NCBI GenBank assembly: GCA_012270265.1
Contig: JAAXIR010000225.1
Location: 4,852 to 19,180 of the forward strand
Direction of reading: 5' to 3'
DNA from: Candidatus Poseidoniales archaeon
Lineage (GTDB): Archaea > Thermoplasmatota > Poseidoniia > Poseidoniales > Poseidoniaceae
Length of the DNA stretch: 14,329 bases
Shown here: in pieces, positions 6,457 through 13,270 of the stretch
How the letters are laid out: every line of letters begins with the position of its first letter
Numbering within the stretch: position 1 is the stretch's first letter
The notes under the pieces: model-generated
What the model saw: the letters and a program-made list of their open reading frames with translations, nothing else
The model's database searches: none
Told to the model about the DNA's origin: nothing
Made by a program: the position numbers and the translations under genes

Positions 6457-7155
6457 ATGGTTCGAATCGACCGAGTTCACACTGGTGGCGGAGATAAAGG
6501 TGAATCCTCCCTTGTCGACGGTAGTCGACGTCTCAAATCGGATGTGCGGTTTTCTGTCGTTGGAGACTGTGATGAATTGAATTCAATCATCGGTCTTGTA
6601 CGCATGGAATGTTCACGACTACCGTTGCATCATCAAGATGGTGGAGACAGGAAAAATGCTGGACGAGTCCATTTCATTTGCGATACAGCTCTGTCACGCA
6701 TTCAACACGAGTTGTTTGACCTCGGTGCAGAATTGGCGTGTCCACCAGACAATCTTCCCGATTCCATGGTCCTCATCAATCTAAACCAAGCCGACACTTT
6801 GGTTTCCGACATGGATGCATGGCTTACGCAAACTGAGCCACTTACGTCGTTTATTCTCCCTGCTGGTGGCCCACCTCAAGCGGTGCTTCACCATGCTCGA
6901 ACGGTCGCTCGCCGTCTCGAGAGAGGCATCGTCAAATTGCGTGAACATGAGGGCGAGCAATCGGTCCGCCCGCTGGTTCTCACATATGTTAACCGTCTTT
7001 CAGACTGGCTTTTTGTCTTGAGCCGATGGATTACTGCTGTTCTTGGCGAGGAAGAAATGCTCTGGCAACCTCTTGGAAAGCGAGGAAAGGAAGACGGGAT
7101 TGCAAACTCGATCTTGAGACAAGCAGAACACGATGCTGACTTTGACAACATCTAA
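6457..7155 (+). CDS. pduO: PduO-type cob(I)alamin adenosyltransferase
   Basis: Transfers the adenosyl group of ATP to cob(I)alamin, making coenzyme B12 for radical enzymes such as methylmalonyl-CoA mutase; cytosolic, usually a trimer of four-helix bundles. The 232 residues show the N-terminal ATP-binding loop VHTGGGDKGESSLVDG (7-22) with R/K residues following, GDCDELNSIIGLVR (36-49), QHELFDLGAELA (83-94), FILPAGG (132-138), HHARTVARRLER (145-156, carrying the conserved arginines) and YVNRLSDWLFVLSRW (177-191). This is the MMAB/PduO family, not CobA/BtuR or EutT. An Asp/Gly-rich insertion at about 58-70 lengthens the loop after the second helix. The ATG has AGGGG at 6444-6448, 8 bp upstream. 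It is the last gene of the plus-strand run; its TAA overlaps the stop of the convergent Nudix gene. Confidence 0.94.
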   Translation: MVRIDRVHTGGGDKGESSLVDGSRRLKSDVRFSVVGDCDELNSIIGLVRMECSRLPLHHQDGGDRKNAGRVHFICDTALSRIQHELFDLGAELACPPDNLPDSMVLINLNQADTLVSDMDAWLTQTEPLTSFILPAGGPPQAVLHHARTVARRLERGIVKLREHEGEQSVRPLVLTYVNRLSDWLFVLSRWITAVLGEEEMLWQPLGKRGKEDGIANSILRQAEHDADFDNI

Positions 7156-7556
7156 TTTGTCGATTTTGCCTTGTCCCAGGCTTTGCGTACAACACCACGC
7201 GTCTCGTCATGTGTCAATTGAGCAAGTGCTTGTTCCCAATCTAACCAGAGGTGGTCTCGATGTTCGTGGGAGAGCGTAACATCAAGGGTATCTGTTTCAG
7301 CGAGAAACCAGAAGACTTCTTTCTCACGCTTTCGCCCTTTGTGTCGGTACGTGTATGCCGTGCGCTCGACAAAGTCTTGATCAAACGTCAGTTCGGTGAT
7401 TCCTGTTTCTTCTGCTAATTCTCGACGGACAGTAGCAACATGATCGACATCTGTGTCTTCGACGTGACCTTTTGGCAAATCCCAATGACCTTGTGGGTAT
7501 TGCAAAAGCAAAATGCTGTCGAGGTTGACCAAAACAACGCCGCAGGAAGTCTCCAT
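7152..7556 (-). CDS. Nudix hydrolase, Ap4A hydrolase-like
   Basis: 134 residues, a single Nudix domain of usual length. It hydrolyses a nucleoside diphosphate linked to another group, probably a dinucleoside polyphosphate or a nucleotide sugar. GVVLV (6-10), the substrate-strand GHWDLPKGHVE (23-33) and RRELAEETGI (44-53) are clear, and WDLPKGHVE is typical of diadenosine tetraphosphate hydrolases. The catalytic REUxEExGU half is intact (Glu46, Glu49, Glu50), but the first half carries one extra residue between Gly30 and Arg45 compared with the canonical 23-residue box. A basic RHKGRKREKE (71-80) loop follows. The ATG at 7556 is chosen because AGAGGGG lies 5 bp upstream; a longer reading from a TTG at 7664 would overrun the divergent DHH promoter and start. 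Its stop overlaps the adenosyltransferase stop. Confidence 0.9.
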   Translation of the reverse strand: METSCGVVLVNLDSILLLQYPQGHWDLPKGHVEDTDVDHVATVRRELAEETGITELTFDQDFVERTAYTYRHKGRKREKEVFWFLAETDTLDVTLSHEHRDHLWLDWEQALAQLTHDETRGVVRKAWDKAKSTN

Positions 7557-7561
7557 CTCAT

Positions 7562-7568
7562 CCCCTCT
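7562..7568 (-). promoter_or_regulatory. Ribosome binding site of the Nudix gene
   Basis: Minus strand reads AGAGGGG, 5 bp before ATG 7556, and fixes the start 36 codons downstream of the longest open frame. A GATATC about 40 bp before the ATG (near 7595-7600) could be the TATA element of this message. Confidence 0.7.
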
Positions 7569-7627
7569 GATTGGTCCTGTTTGGGTTATCGTTTGATATC
7601 TTCGCGTCTTGTATCTGCCCAATAGGT

Positions 7628-7650
7628 TCAATATACGTCGAATTTGAGGT
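7628..7650 (+). promoter_or_regulatory. TATA-like element and ribosome binding site of the DHH gene
   Basis: TCAATATAC (7628-7636) is the best TATA candidate in the 101-bp divergent region, and GAGGT (7646-7650) lies 7 bp before ATG 7658. The two conflict: from this TATA the message would start almost at the ATG and would exclude the GAGGT. One of them is probably not used. Confidence 0.4.
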
Positions 7651-7657
7651 CCTGAAT

Positions 7658-8641
7658 ATGACAAGTGCGTCTTCGTTTCCGGACGTCCATCGAATCGTTG
7701 CCGATTCGGATATGGATGGAATGTGCGCTGCGGTTGTCTTGAAGAAAGCCTACCCTGATGCAGAGGTTCACTTTGCTCACGCAGCTCTGATTCGCTCGGG
7801 TATCATCGATCACCTCATCGATGAGCAGACTGTCACAGTAGACCTTCCGTTCCATCCGAATAGCGGTTGGTATCTTGATCATCACTTAACGAACAAACCA
7901 ACAGAAAAAGAACACGACGTTTTCACTTCAAAGGGGGGAATCGTCCACTGGGATCCGGCTCCTTCAGCAGCCCGCCTTGCCTTCGAATTGTTTCGAAAGC
8001 AGTACGCATTCCCACACCTTGAAACGATTATGCCGCTTGTTGATGATCTCGATTCAGGCGGTATTTCTCTCGAAACATTTCGTGAGGATGGGCCATTGCT
8101 GCAGTTGTCACGAACACTGAGTTACAACGATGCAGAGTACATGCATCATTTGCTCAATCTCTTCCTCACATGCACTTCCATGGCACAAATCTACGACGAT
8201 GAAGTTGTCCAAGAACGCATGGAATTCGCGAGAACTTCGCGCAAAGAACTCATGGCTTTGGTTCAAGAAAAAACCACGATAGTGAATCGTTTGGCGATAT
8301 GCCGTCTCGAGAATACAGGCCATCGCTCCAATGGGTATCTCATCACAGCCCATGCTGGTGAGGATGCGGATGCTTGCTGCATCATTCATGGATACTCAGA
8401 TGGTGAAATTGGAGACAAAACACGGCCCCCTCTCTCAGCAAGTTTCTATGCGAATTCATTCCTCCCAGAAGGACAAAACCGCTTCGACCTATCTCGATTA
8501 GCAACGGAATTTGATCAGCATGGAGGTGGCCATGCAAATGCATGTGGTTGCCGTATCCAACCTCCGGGAATTGAATCCAATCTCAAGCGATGGATGGAGA
8601 TGTGGAACAATCGTGATGTTGATCTCAAGTATCAACATTAG
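7658..8641 (+). CDS. DHH/DHHA1 family phosphoesterase
   Basis: 327 residues from this ATG. The DHH domain has motif I ADSDMDGMCAA (15-25; Asp16, Asp18, Asp20), motif II VTVDLPFHP (59-67; Asp62), motif III YLDHH (72-76) and motif IV VDDLDSGG (128-135), which together bind two metal ions. A helical linker (about 150-205) leads to a C-terminal DHHA1 domain with GGGHANACG (289-297), the substrate-binding motif. This is the NrnA-like or archaeal nanoRNase/phosphodiesterase arrangement; the substrate may be short RNA or cyclic dinucleotide products, which I cannot decide. It lacks the OB-fold expected of RecJ. The ATG is preceded by GAGGT; an upstream TTG reading (7571) would run through the Nudix promoter. 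The gene is divergent from the Nudix gene over 101 bp and ends in a 4-bp overlap with the DUF4079-like gene. Confidence 0.9.
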   Translation: MTSASSFPDVHRIVADSDMDGMCAAVVLKKAYPDAEVHFAHAALIRSGIIDHLIDEQTVTVDLPFHPNSGWYLDHHLTNKPTEKEHDVFTSKGGIVHWDPAPSAARLAFELFRKQYAFPHLETIMPLVDDLDSGGISLETFREDGPLLQLSRTLSYNDAEYMHHLLNLFLTCTSMAQIYDDEVVQERMEFARTSRKELMALVQEKTTIVNRLAICRLENTGHRSNGYLITAHAGEDADACCIIHGYSDGEIGDKTRPPLSASFYANSFLPEGQNRFDLSRLATEFDQHGGGHANACGCRIQPPGIESNLKRWMEMWNNRDVDLKYQH

Positions 8642-9102
8642 ATGACTTGGAATGTGTAAATAAGGCCAAGGAATGAGTGAATCATCACCAAGGCCATCAT
8701 CATATCCGATGCACGCCCATGCTTTGTCCGTTCAACCGTGAAGGATTCGTTTTGCTCTTTCAATTCAGCAGTTTTTCGGCCATGACGTACAACCAACCAG
8801 AGCAGAACCAAACCGACCGGGCCAGTGAAACCATGCAGATTCTGAGGTAGGAGATCGGATGTCCAATCATCGTTGACGATCATTCCAGAGATGGCACGAG
8901 CGAAAAAAGCGATGAGTGCTAAGCAGATTCCAGTCCAAAGAAGCCACTCCCCATGCCGTTGATGACGAGCAAGTGCCTGCTTGCGCTCATCACCTCGGAG
9001 TGTCATTCCTTTTTTCCTCCAACCATATTGTCGAACAAGCCACAATACGAAGATGGTTGCAAGAATTGGATGGATGAGCATGATGACCGTACGCGTTACC
9101 AT
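8638..9102 (-). CDS. Four-helix membrane protein, DUF4079-like
   Basis: 154 residues with four hydrophobic segments at about 4-24, 52-74, 90-107 and 132-153. The opening MLIHPILATIFVLWLV and the HGEWLL motif before helix 2 resemble DUF4079, a family of small membrane proteins that I recall being grouped with two-heme cytochromes; that grouping is from memory and should be treated as a lead. Histidines lie near helix ends or within helices in each segment (His11, His47/His50, His90, His142), which would suit b-type heme binding, but this is inference. The ATG at 9102 has GGAGGAG 5 bp upstream; a longer reading to 9219 would add 39 low-complexity residues and collide with the divergent PIN gene start. 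Its TAA overlaps the DHH stop. Confidence 0.72.
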   Translation of the reverse strand: MVTRTVIMLIHPILATIFVLWLVRQYGWRKKGMTLRGDERKQALARHQRHGEWLLWTGICLALIAFFARAISGMIVNDDWTSDLLPQNLHGFTGPVGLVLLWLVVRHGRKTAELKEQNESFTVERTKHGRASDMMMALVMIHSFLGLIYTFQVI

Positions 9103-9107
9103 AACCA

Positions 9108-9114
9108 CTCCTCC
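9108..9114 (-). promoter_or_regulatory. Ribosome binding site of the DUF4079-like gene
   Basis: Minus strand reads GGAGGAG, 5 bp before ATG 9102. It decides this start over the longer open frame. I see no convincing TATA element in the 115-bp divergent region 9103-9217. Confidence 0.75.
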
Positions 9115-9217
9115 GCTGTTTCCTGCGAGGCTTGACTTCCTTGAATGGGTTTCTCTTGTGCATGTGACCCTAGCGGTGAGTTCAAAGGTTGGATGACGAG
9201 GGAAAGGCGGGGGCGCC

Positions 9218-12200
9218 ATGCAAGAATCTTATCTTGAGGCATGTCTTGAAGCAGGATTCAAGACGATTAAGAATCGACGGCTAAATGCTGTCGGTAAATG
9301 CCCTGAGTACACATTGATGGATAAACCATGGAAAGAACTGGTCAAACTTGCCGTTCTTGAGACCGAAATTCCAGGCCAAGACGAAGATGGGGAAACCATT
9401 GCTCCATCGCCACGTTTCCGTCGCGGGCGTCGTCGTGGTCGCCAACAATCGACCCTCCCATCTCCAACGGATATCCAATCAATGACCGAAGAAACACCTG
9501 CGTTACGATTTGCCCTCCTTCTGGCCAATAAGTTCCTTCACGCTGAACAATGGGAAAAGGGCGATTATGCATCTCTTGAAACCGAATTACGGGAGGCTTG
9601 TCTTGCTCAAGGCGTGCATTCGGTTTGGCATGAAATGGCCAAAAGAAGCGACCTTTTTGCTCAATTTTCTGCATGTCCAGTTGCAGAATCCAAATCCACT
9701 TCGAAGAAAAAGACGCTCGATCTGTCCGAAATTGCCATCGATCCGTTCGATGCAGAATCGTGTCTCGATGTGTTCAAATCGATTCCAGACGAACAGTACA
9801 GTGCTGAAGACCTCGTCGCAATGAAGCGTTTAATCAAGCGACTTTCCTCAGGAAAGTGGCCAAGCGTTGAATCGAATCTGTTGGATTTTGAAGGAAATCT
9901 TTCATTGGTTTCTCTCTTAATCGCTTTGAACACCAACGGTGCAACAGATGGGATTCTTGAGCGACTACGGAAGGCGAACAAATCACTTGCAGAACGATAC
10001 GAGCTTGCCATGGTCCTGACCGGAGATTCGATTGAATGGAGCGATGAGTATCTTTCGCAGAACGATGATGATCTTGGCAAGGCACTTCTCAAATTGGCGT
10101 GGTTGAATGGTCCATTGAATCACATGCGCCCAACAACGTCCCAGTTGGAAATTGGACTTGAAATCCTCATTGGTGCTCAAGCACCAACAAATCGAGTTGA
10201 CGTTGTCCGTTGGAAGATGCTTCAGTGCTACGTGGAGGAAGCTCGAAGTGACGATGCTTTGGAAATCATACAATCCATCTCGCTTGAACACGATTCCGAT
10301 GCATCAGAACTGTTGCCGCTCCTGATTCAACTGAACCATCAGGATGCCTTCTCTTGGCTCGAGGCCAACATAGACAACATCGATGAAGGAGGTTTGGTTT
10401 CAATTGCTCAAGAAGATGCATTACCAACGTCGCTTCGAGCCAAGGCTCTGGTTTTACTCCGAAATCAAAACGGTGAAGGCTGGACGGAAGTCCAATCTCT
10501 TGCCGTGCATATCTTTGTTCAGACCCTCGACTTGGATGAGTTGGCTACTATTTTGCTCGAGGACGAACTTGCTATTCCTACGCATCCATTTGAGACGCTT
10601 ATCGTCGCCCATCTTTTGAGCGCAAATCATGATGAAGTGAACTGGAAACTGGCTCGTAGCGCACGAAAAAAAGCGCTGCAAGTGGTTCAATCGACCGATG
10701 TGCCTGCCTCAGTCAATGAAGATGAATACAAATTGTTGCTTTTGCTTGAAGGGCGCATTGAGGAATCCGTTAGCAAACTTGAGTTGACCGGTACGTTACC
10801 AAAGAAGGGAATCCTAGCAGTCAATCAAATCGTCAACGCCCTGTCGTCTGGCGGCTCTCATCTCGTTGATGAGAAACACCTCAGCAATGTCATTGAATCC
10901 TTGGAAGAGGGCGAAATGACAGACATGGGAGAAGCACTCTTGCGAACGATTGTTTCGAAACTTCGATTGAACAACGTACGTCTTTCTCTCGAACGTGGAG
11001 ATAATACGACTCAAGTCATCTCATTACTTGAGACCGTTTTGACGCAGCCGTCAATTCCTTACCCCATCGTTGATGGCGTTCGTGAGTTGATGTACGAATT
11101 CGATCTCGGCATCGAATCGTTGGTTCAATGGTACCAATCCCATCATCCACGCTCGATTTGGGCTCTGCTCGCACAAGCGACGCTTGACGCGTCCAAAGGC
11201 AAGAATCTCTCTGCTGCACGACTGTTCAAACGCTCAGCAGATTCAGGAGAGTTTGCTTACGATGAAGAGATGATGCTCTACCGAAAGGCTCTGATTCACT
11301 TCGCATTCGACAAGAAATGGGGAGAGGCGAAGCAATTGCTGTCCGAACATCCGAATTTGCGTGCAGCGATTACGAAACGATTCCAACTCTATCTCGACGT
11401 CTCACACAAAGCTTCGATTCAAGAGACTGCTCAGGCAACATCGATGTTGAAGAATTTCGTTAAGCGACAAGAAACCTTTGTCGAAGAGACAGAAGAAGGC
11501 GAGAAAACGAGAACGAGAACCATCTTCAAAGAAGATGAACTTGACCTCCTGCATACGTATCCGGATGAGCACCCGAAACCATTGCCGAAAGAACCGTTTA
11601 CGGGTCGTCTACTCGCTGCTACGAACGCTTTGCAGCGTGACTACAGAACACAAAGCTCGAAGTCCTTTGATCGTCGATACCGTGACATCATGTTGATGCG
11701 TAATCCTGACGCAATGGAAGTGCATACACTCGCTCAGCAAGCGAGTGAGACGTCACCTCTGGATGCCCTTCGCATTCTTGAGCGTGCACAACTGTCTGGT
11801 CGTTTCAAAGACCGAAACAAATCCTTTGCGAACTTAGAATTGGTATTGTTCCGTCGTCACCAATCGGACATACGCACATCGGATCGAAGGTATCTCAGAC
11901 ATCTTCCACTCAAGCCGCTCGTTTTGGTGGACACAAACATCGTCATCGATGCCTTGTATCGACGTATTCAAGAAAAGCTCAATCGTTCAAATCACTTTGA
12001 AGATTCAACCAATCAGCGATCCCACTTTGCAGGCTATCTTCTCTATCTAGCAGCGAACGACAAGGTCGACCTCTGGTTGCCGAAGGTTGTTCGAAGTGAA
12101 GTTGAGAACATCACTCGTTCCATCGATGACATACGTTCAAGGTTCGAAAATGCACTCGTAGACAGTGAGGTTTTGGAATCAACCATGTCTCCTGAAAACA

Positions 12201-12607
12201 TGAAATCAATCGTGGATGAGATTATTTTTGATTTCAGCACGTGGGCTGGCAATTCAGATGAAATCGAAGCCGAGGCGGTAAGTGATGAAGTGAAGTCTTC
12301 GATGGATGCGTTCCTTACGCAGCACAATGAAATCTACGATGAATTAACTAAAATGCGTCAGCATTACGAGGGCAAGAACATTCGAACCGAAATCGATGGC
12401 AAAAAGATCTATCCTCAACACCCTGATCGAAAGATTATGCAATACGCTTCGGTCCTTTCCAATCGCCCAATCGACAACGTTGGCTCAATTGTTGTAGCAA
12501 CCCATGATGGGGACTTCACCGTTGTTGCTCGTGCATTTGAGGAACGCTTTGGGTTCGGTATTGCAAAGAACAGTCGCACGTTGAAGCAATGGCTTCGAGA
12601 GTCATGA
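9218..12607 (+). CDS. Large alpha-helical repeat protein with C-terminal PIN nuclease domain
   Basis: 1129 residues, by far the longest gene here. PIN domains are Mg-dependent ribonucleases. The C-terminal domain (about 900-1129) opens LVLVDTNIVIDALY with Asp905 and Asn907, then has RSEVEN (959-964; Glu961/Glu963), HPDRKIMQYA (Asp1070) and VVATHDGDF (Asp1097/Asp1099), so the full acidic set is present. About 100 helical residues are inserted between the second and third acidic motifs, making it much larger than a VapC-type PIN. Residues about 85-745 look like a TPR/HEAT-type alpha-solenoid of short paired helices, followed by a charged linker (749-795). Near the N-terminus an arginine-rich patch RFRRGRRRGR (66-75) could bind RNA. 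I see no helicase, kinase or membrane segment. The ATG follows a G-rich AGGCGGGGG (9205-9213). No antitoxin-sized partner is adjacent, so a VapBC system is unlikely. The last 6 bp overlap the methyltransferase gene. Confidence 0.92.
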   Translation: MQESYLEACLEAGFKTIKNRRLNAVGKCPEYTLMDKPWKELVKLAVLETEIPGQDEDGETIAPSPRFRRGRRRGRQQSTLPSPTDIQSMTEETPALRFALLLANKFLHAEQWEKGDYASLETELREACLAQGVHSVWHEMAKRSDLFAQFSACPVAESKSTSKKKTLDLSEIAIDPFDAESCLDVFKSIPDEQYSAEDLVAMKRLIKRLSSGKWPSVESNLLDFEGNLSLVSLLIALNTNGATDGILERLRKANKSLAERYELAMVLTGDSIEWSDEYLSQNDDDLGKALLKLAWLNGPLNHMRPTTSQLEIGLEILIGAQAPTNRVDVVRWKMLQCYVEEARSDDALEIIQSISLEHDSDASELLPLLIQLNHQDAFSWLEANIDNIDEGGLVSIAQEDALPTSLRAKALVLLRNQNGEGWTEVQSLAVHIFVQTLDLDELATILLEDELAIPTHPFETLIVAHLLSANHDEVNWKLARSARKKALQVVQSTDVPASVNEDEYKLLLLLEGRIEESVSKLELTGTLPKKGILAVNQIVNALSSGGSHLVDEKHLSNVIESLEEGEMTDMGEALLRTIVSKLRLNNVRLSLERGDNTTQVISLLETVLTQPSIPYPIVDGVRELMYEFDLGIESLVQWYQSHHPRSIWALLAQATLDASKGKNLSAARLFKRSADSGEFAYDEEMMLYRKALIHFAFDKKWGEAKQLLSEHPNLRAAITKRFQLYLDVSHKASIQETAQATSMLKNFVKRQETFVEETEEGEKTRTRTIFKEDELDLLHTYPDEHPKPLPKEPFTGRLLAATNALQRDYRTQSSKSFDRRYRDIMLMRNPDAMEVHTLAQQASETSPLDALRILERAQLSGRFKDRNKSFANLELVLFRRHQSDIRTSDRRYLRHLPLKPLVLVDTNIVIDALYRRIQEKLNRSNHFEDSTNQRSHFAGYLLYLAANDKVDLWLPKVVRSEVENITRSIDDIRSRFENALVDSEVLESTMSPENMKSIVDEIIFDFSTWAGNSDEIEAEAVSDEVKSSMDAFLTQHNEIYDELTKMRQHYEGKNIRTEIDGKKIYPQHPDRKIMQYASVLSNRPIDNVGSIVVATHDGDFTVVARAFEERFGFGIAKNSRTLKQWLRES

Positions 12608-13258
12608 CCGTTGCCAAACTGCCCTGTAGCGTAGATGTTCTTCCTCTTCGTATTGAACCGAATAGAAGTCAATCGGATTGAGTTCATTTCCAATGGATTC
12701 GATAAACGAACGGTCCAATGGCCAAGGAGGACCATCGACTTCAATTGGCGTTTCAGGATTCATTCGCCCAATGCATATCAGGACTCCTTCTTGACGAACG
12801 AATGGCGCTAAGTTGACTGAAGCAGGAATACGGAATGATTCAGGAATTGCCTGTAGAATGTGTACTTCTAAAACCAGGTCAAATCCTCCAATCCAAACAG
12901 GGTGAGGATTGAGCAAGTCACCAACTTCCCACGATATGGATGGGTGCGAATGCATTTCCTTGACCCAATCGATGGCAGACGCTGACAAATCGAATGCAGT
13001 TACGGTCCAACCTCTTTCTGCTAGGAACACTGCGTCCTCACCTAAGCCACAGCCAACGACCAAAGCAGAGCCAACCTTCTGTTCTGAATGGTTGTCCAAC
13101 CAGTCGACGAGGAATGGATGAGGTTCACCTTTTGACCATGGAATGAGGTTGCGATCTTTGTCTGCGACTTCGTACAAATCTTCGAACCAGTCCAATGGAG
13201 CGCCGCGTTCTTCTGCTGCATCCGAAAGATTCCGTAGCATCCTCCGAACGTCGTCCAT
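12602..13258 (-). CDS. Class I SAM-dependent methyltransferase
   Basis: 218 residues. The Rossmann methyltransferase core is clear: motif I ALVVGCGLGEDAVFLA (65-80), acidic ribose-binding AFDLS with Asp90, a VGDLL stretch (112-116) and FDLVLEVHILQAI (126-138) after strand 4. The N-terminal WFEDLYEVADKDRNLIPWSKGEP (24-46) with paired tryptophans before motif I resembles the thiopurine methyltransferase/TehB-like group, which methylates small molecules; the substrate here is unknown. The ATG at 13258 has GAAGGGG 5 bp upstream; a TTG at 13297 would add 13 residues inside icd. It begins 10 bp after the icd stop on the same strand, so the two are probably co-transcribed. The stop lies in a palindromic TCATGA shared with the PIN gene. 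Confidence 0.9.
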   Translation of the reverse strand: MDDVRRMLRNLSDAAEERGAPLDWFEDLYEVADKDRNLIPWSKGEPHPFLVDWLDNHSEQKVGSALVVGCGLGEDAVFLAERGWTVTAFDLSASAIDWVKEMHSHPSISWEVGDLLNPHPVWIGGFDLVLEVHILQAIPESFRIPASVNLAPFVRQEGVLICIGRMNPETPIEVDGPPWPLDRSFIESIGNELNPIDFYSVQYEEEEHLRYRAVWQRS

Positions 13259-13263
13259 GTCGA

Positions 13264-13270
13264 CCCCTTC
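13264..13270 (-). promoter_or_regulatory. Ribosome binding site of the methyltransferase gene
   Basis: Minus strand reads GAAGGGG, overlapping the icd stop by two bases and ending 5 bp before ATG 13258. It supports this start and translational coupling to icd. Confidence 0.7.

Noticed and set aside
7557..7664. Extension of the Nudix gene to a TTG at 7664 and of the DHH gene to a TTG at 7571
   Set aside because: The two extensions would overlap head to head; both genes have ribosome binding sites before internal ATGs that match the domain boundaries.
9103..9219. N-terminal extension of the DUF4079-like gene to 9219
   Set aside because: The added 39 residues are Pro/Arg/Ser-rich without hydrophobic or family pattern, and a strong GGAGGAG sits directly before the internal ATG at 9102.
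9218..12607. PIN protein as part of a VapBC toxin-antitoxin pair
   Set aside because: The protein is far too large, no small antitoxin gene is adjacent in the same orientation, and the neighbours are divergent or convergent.
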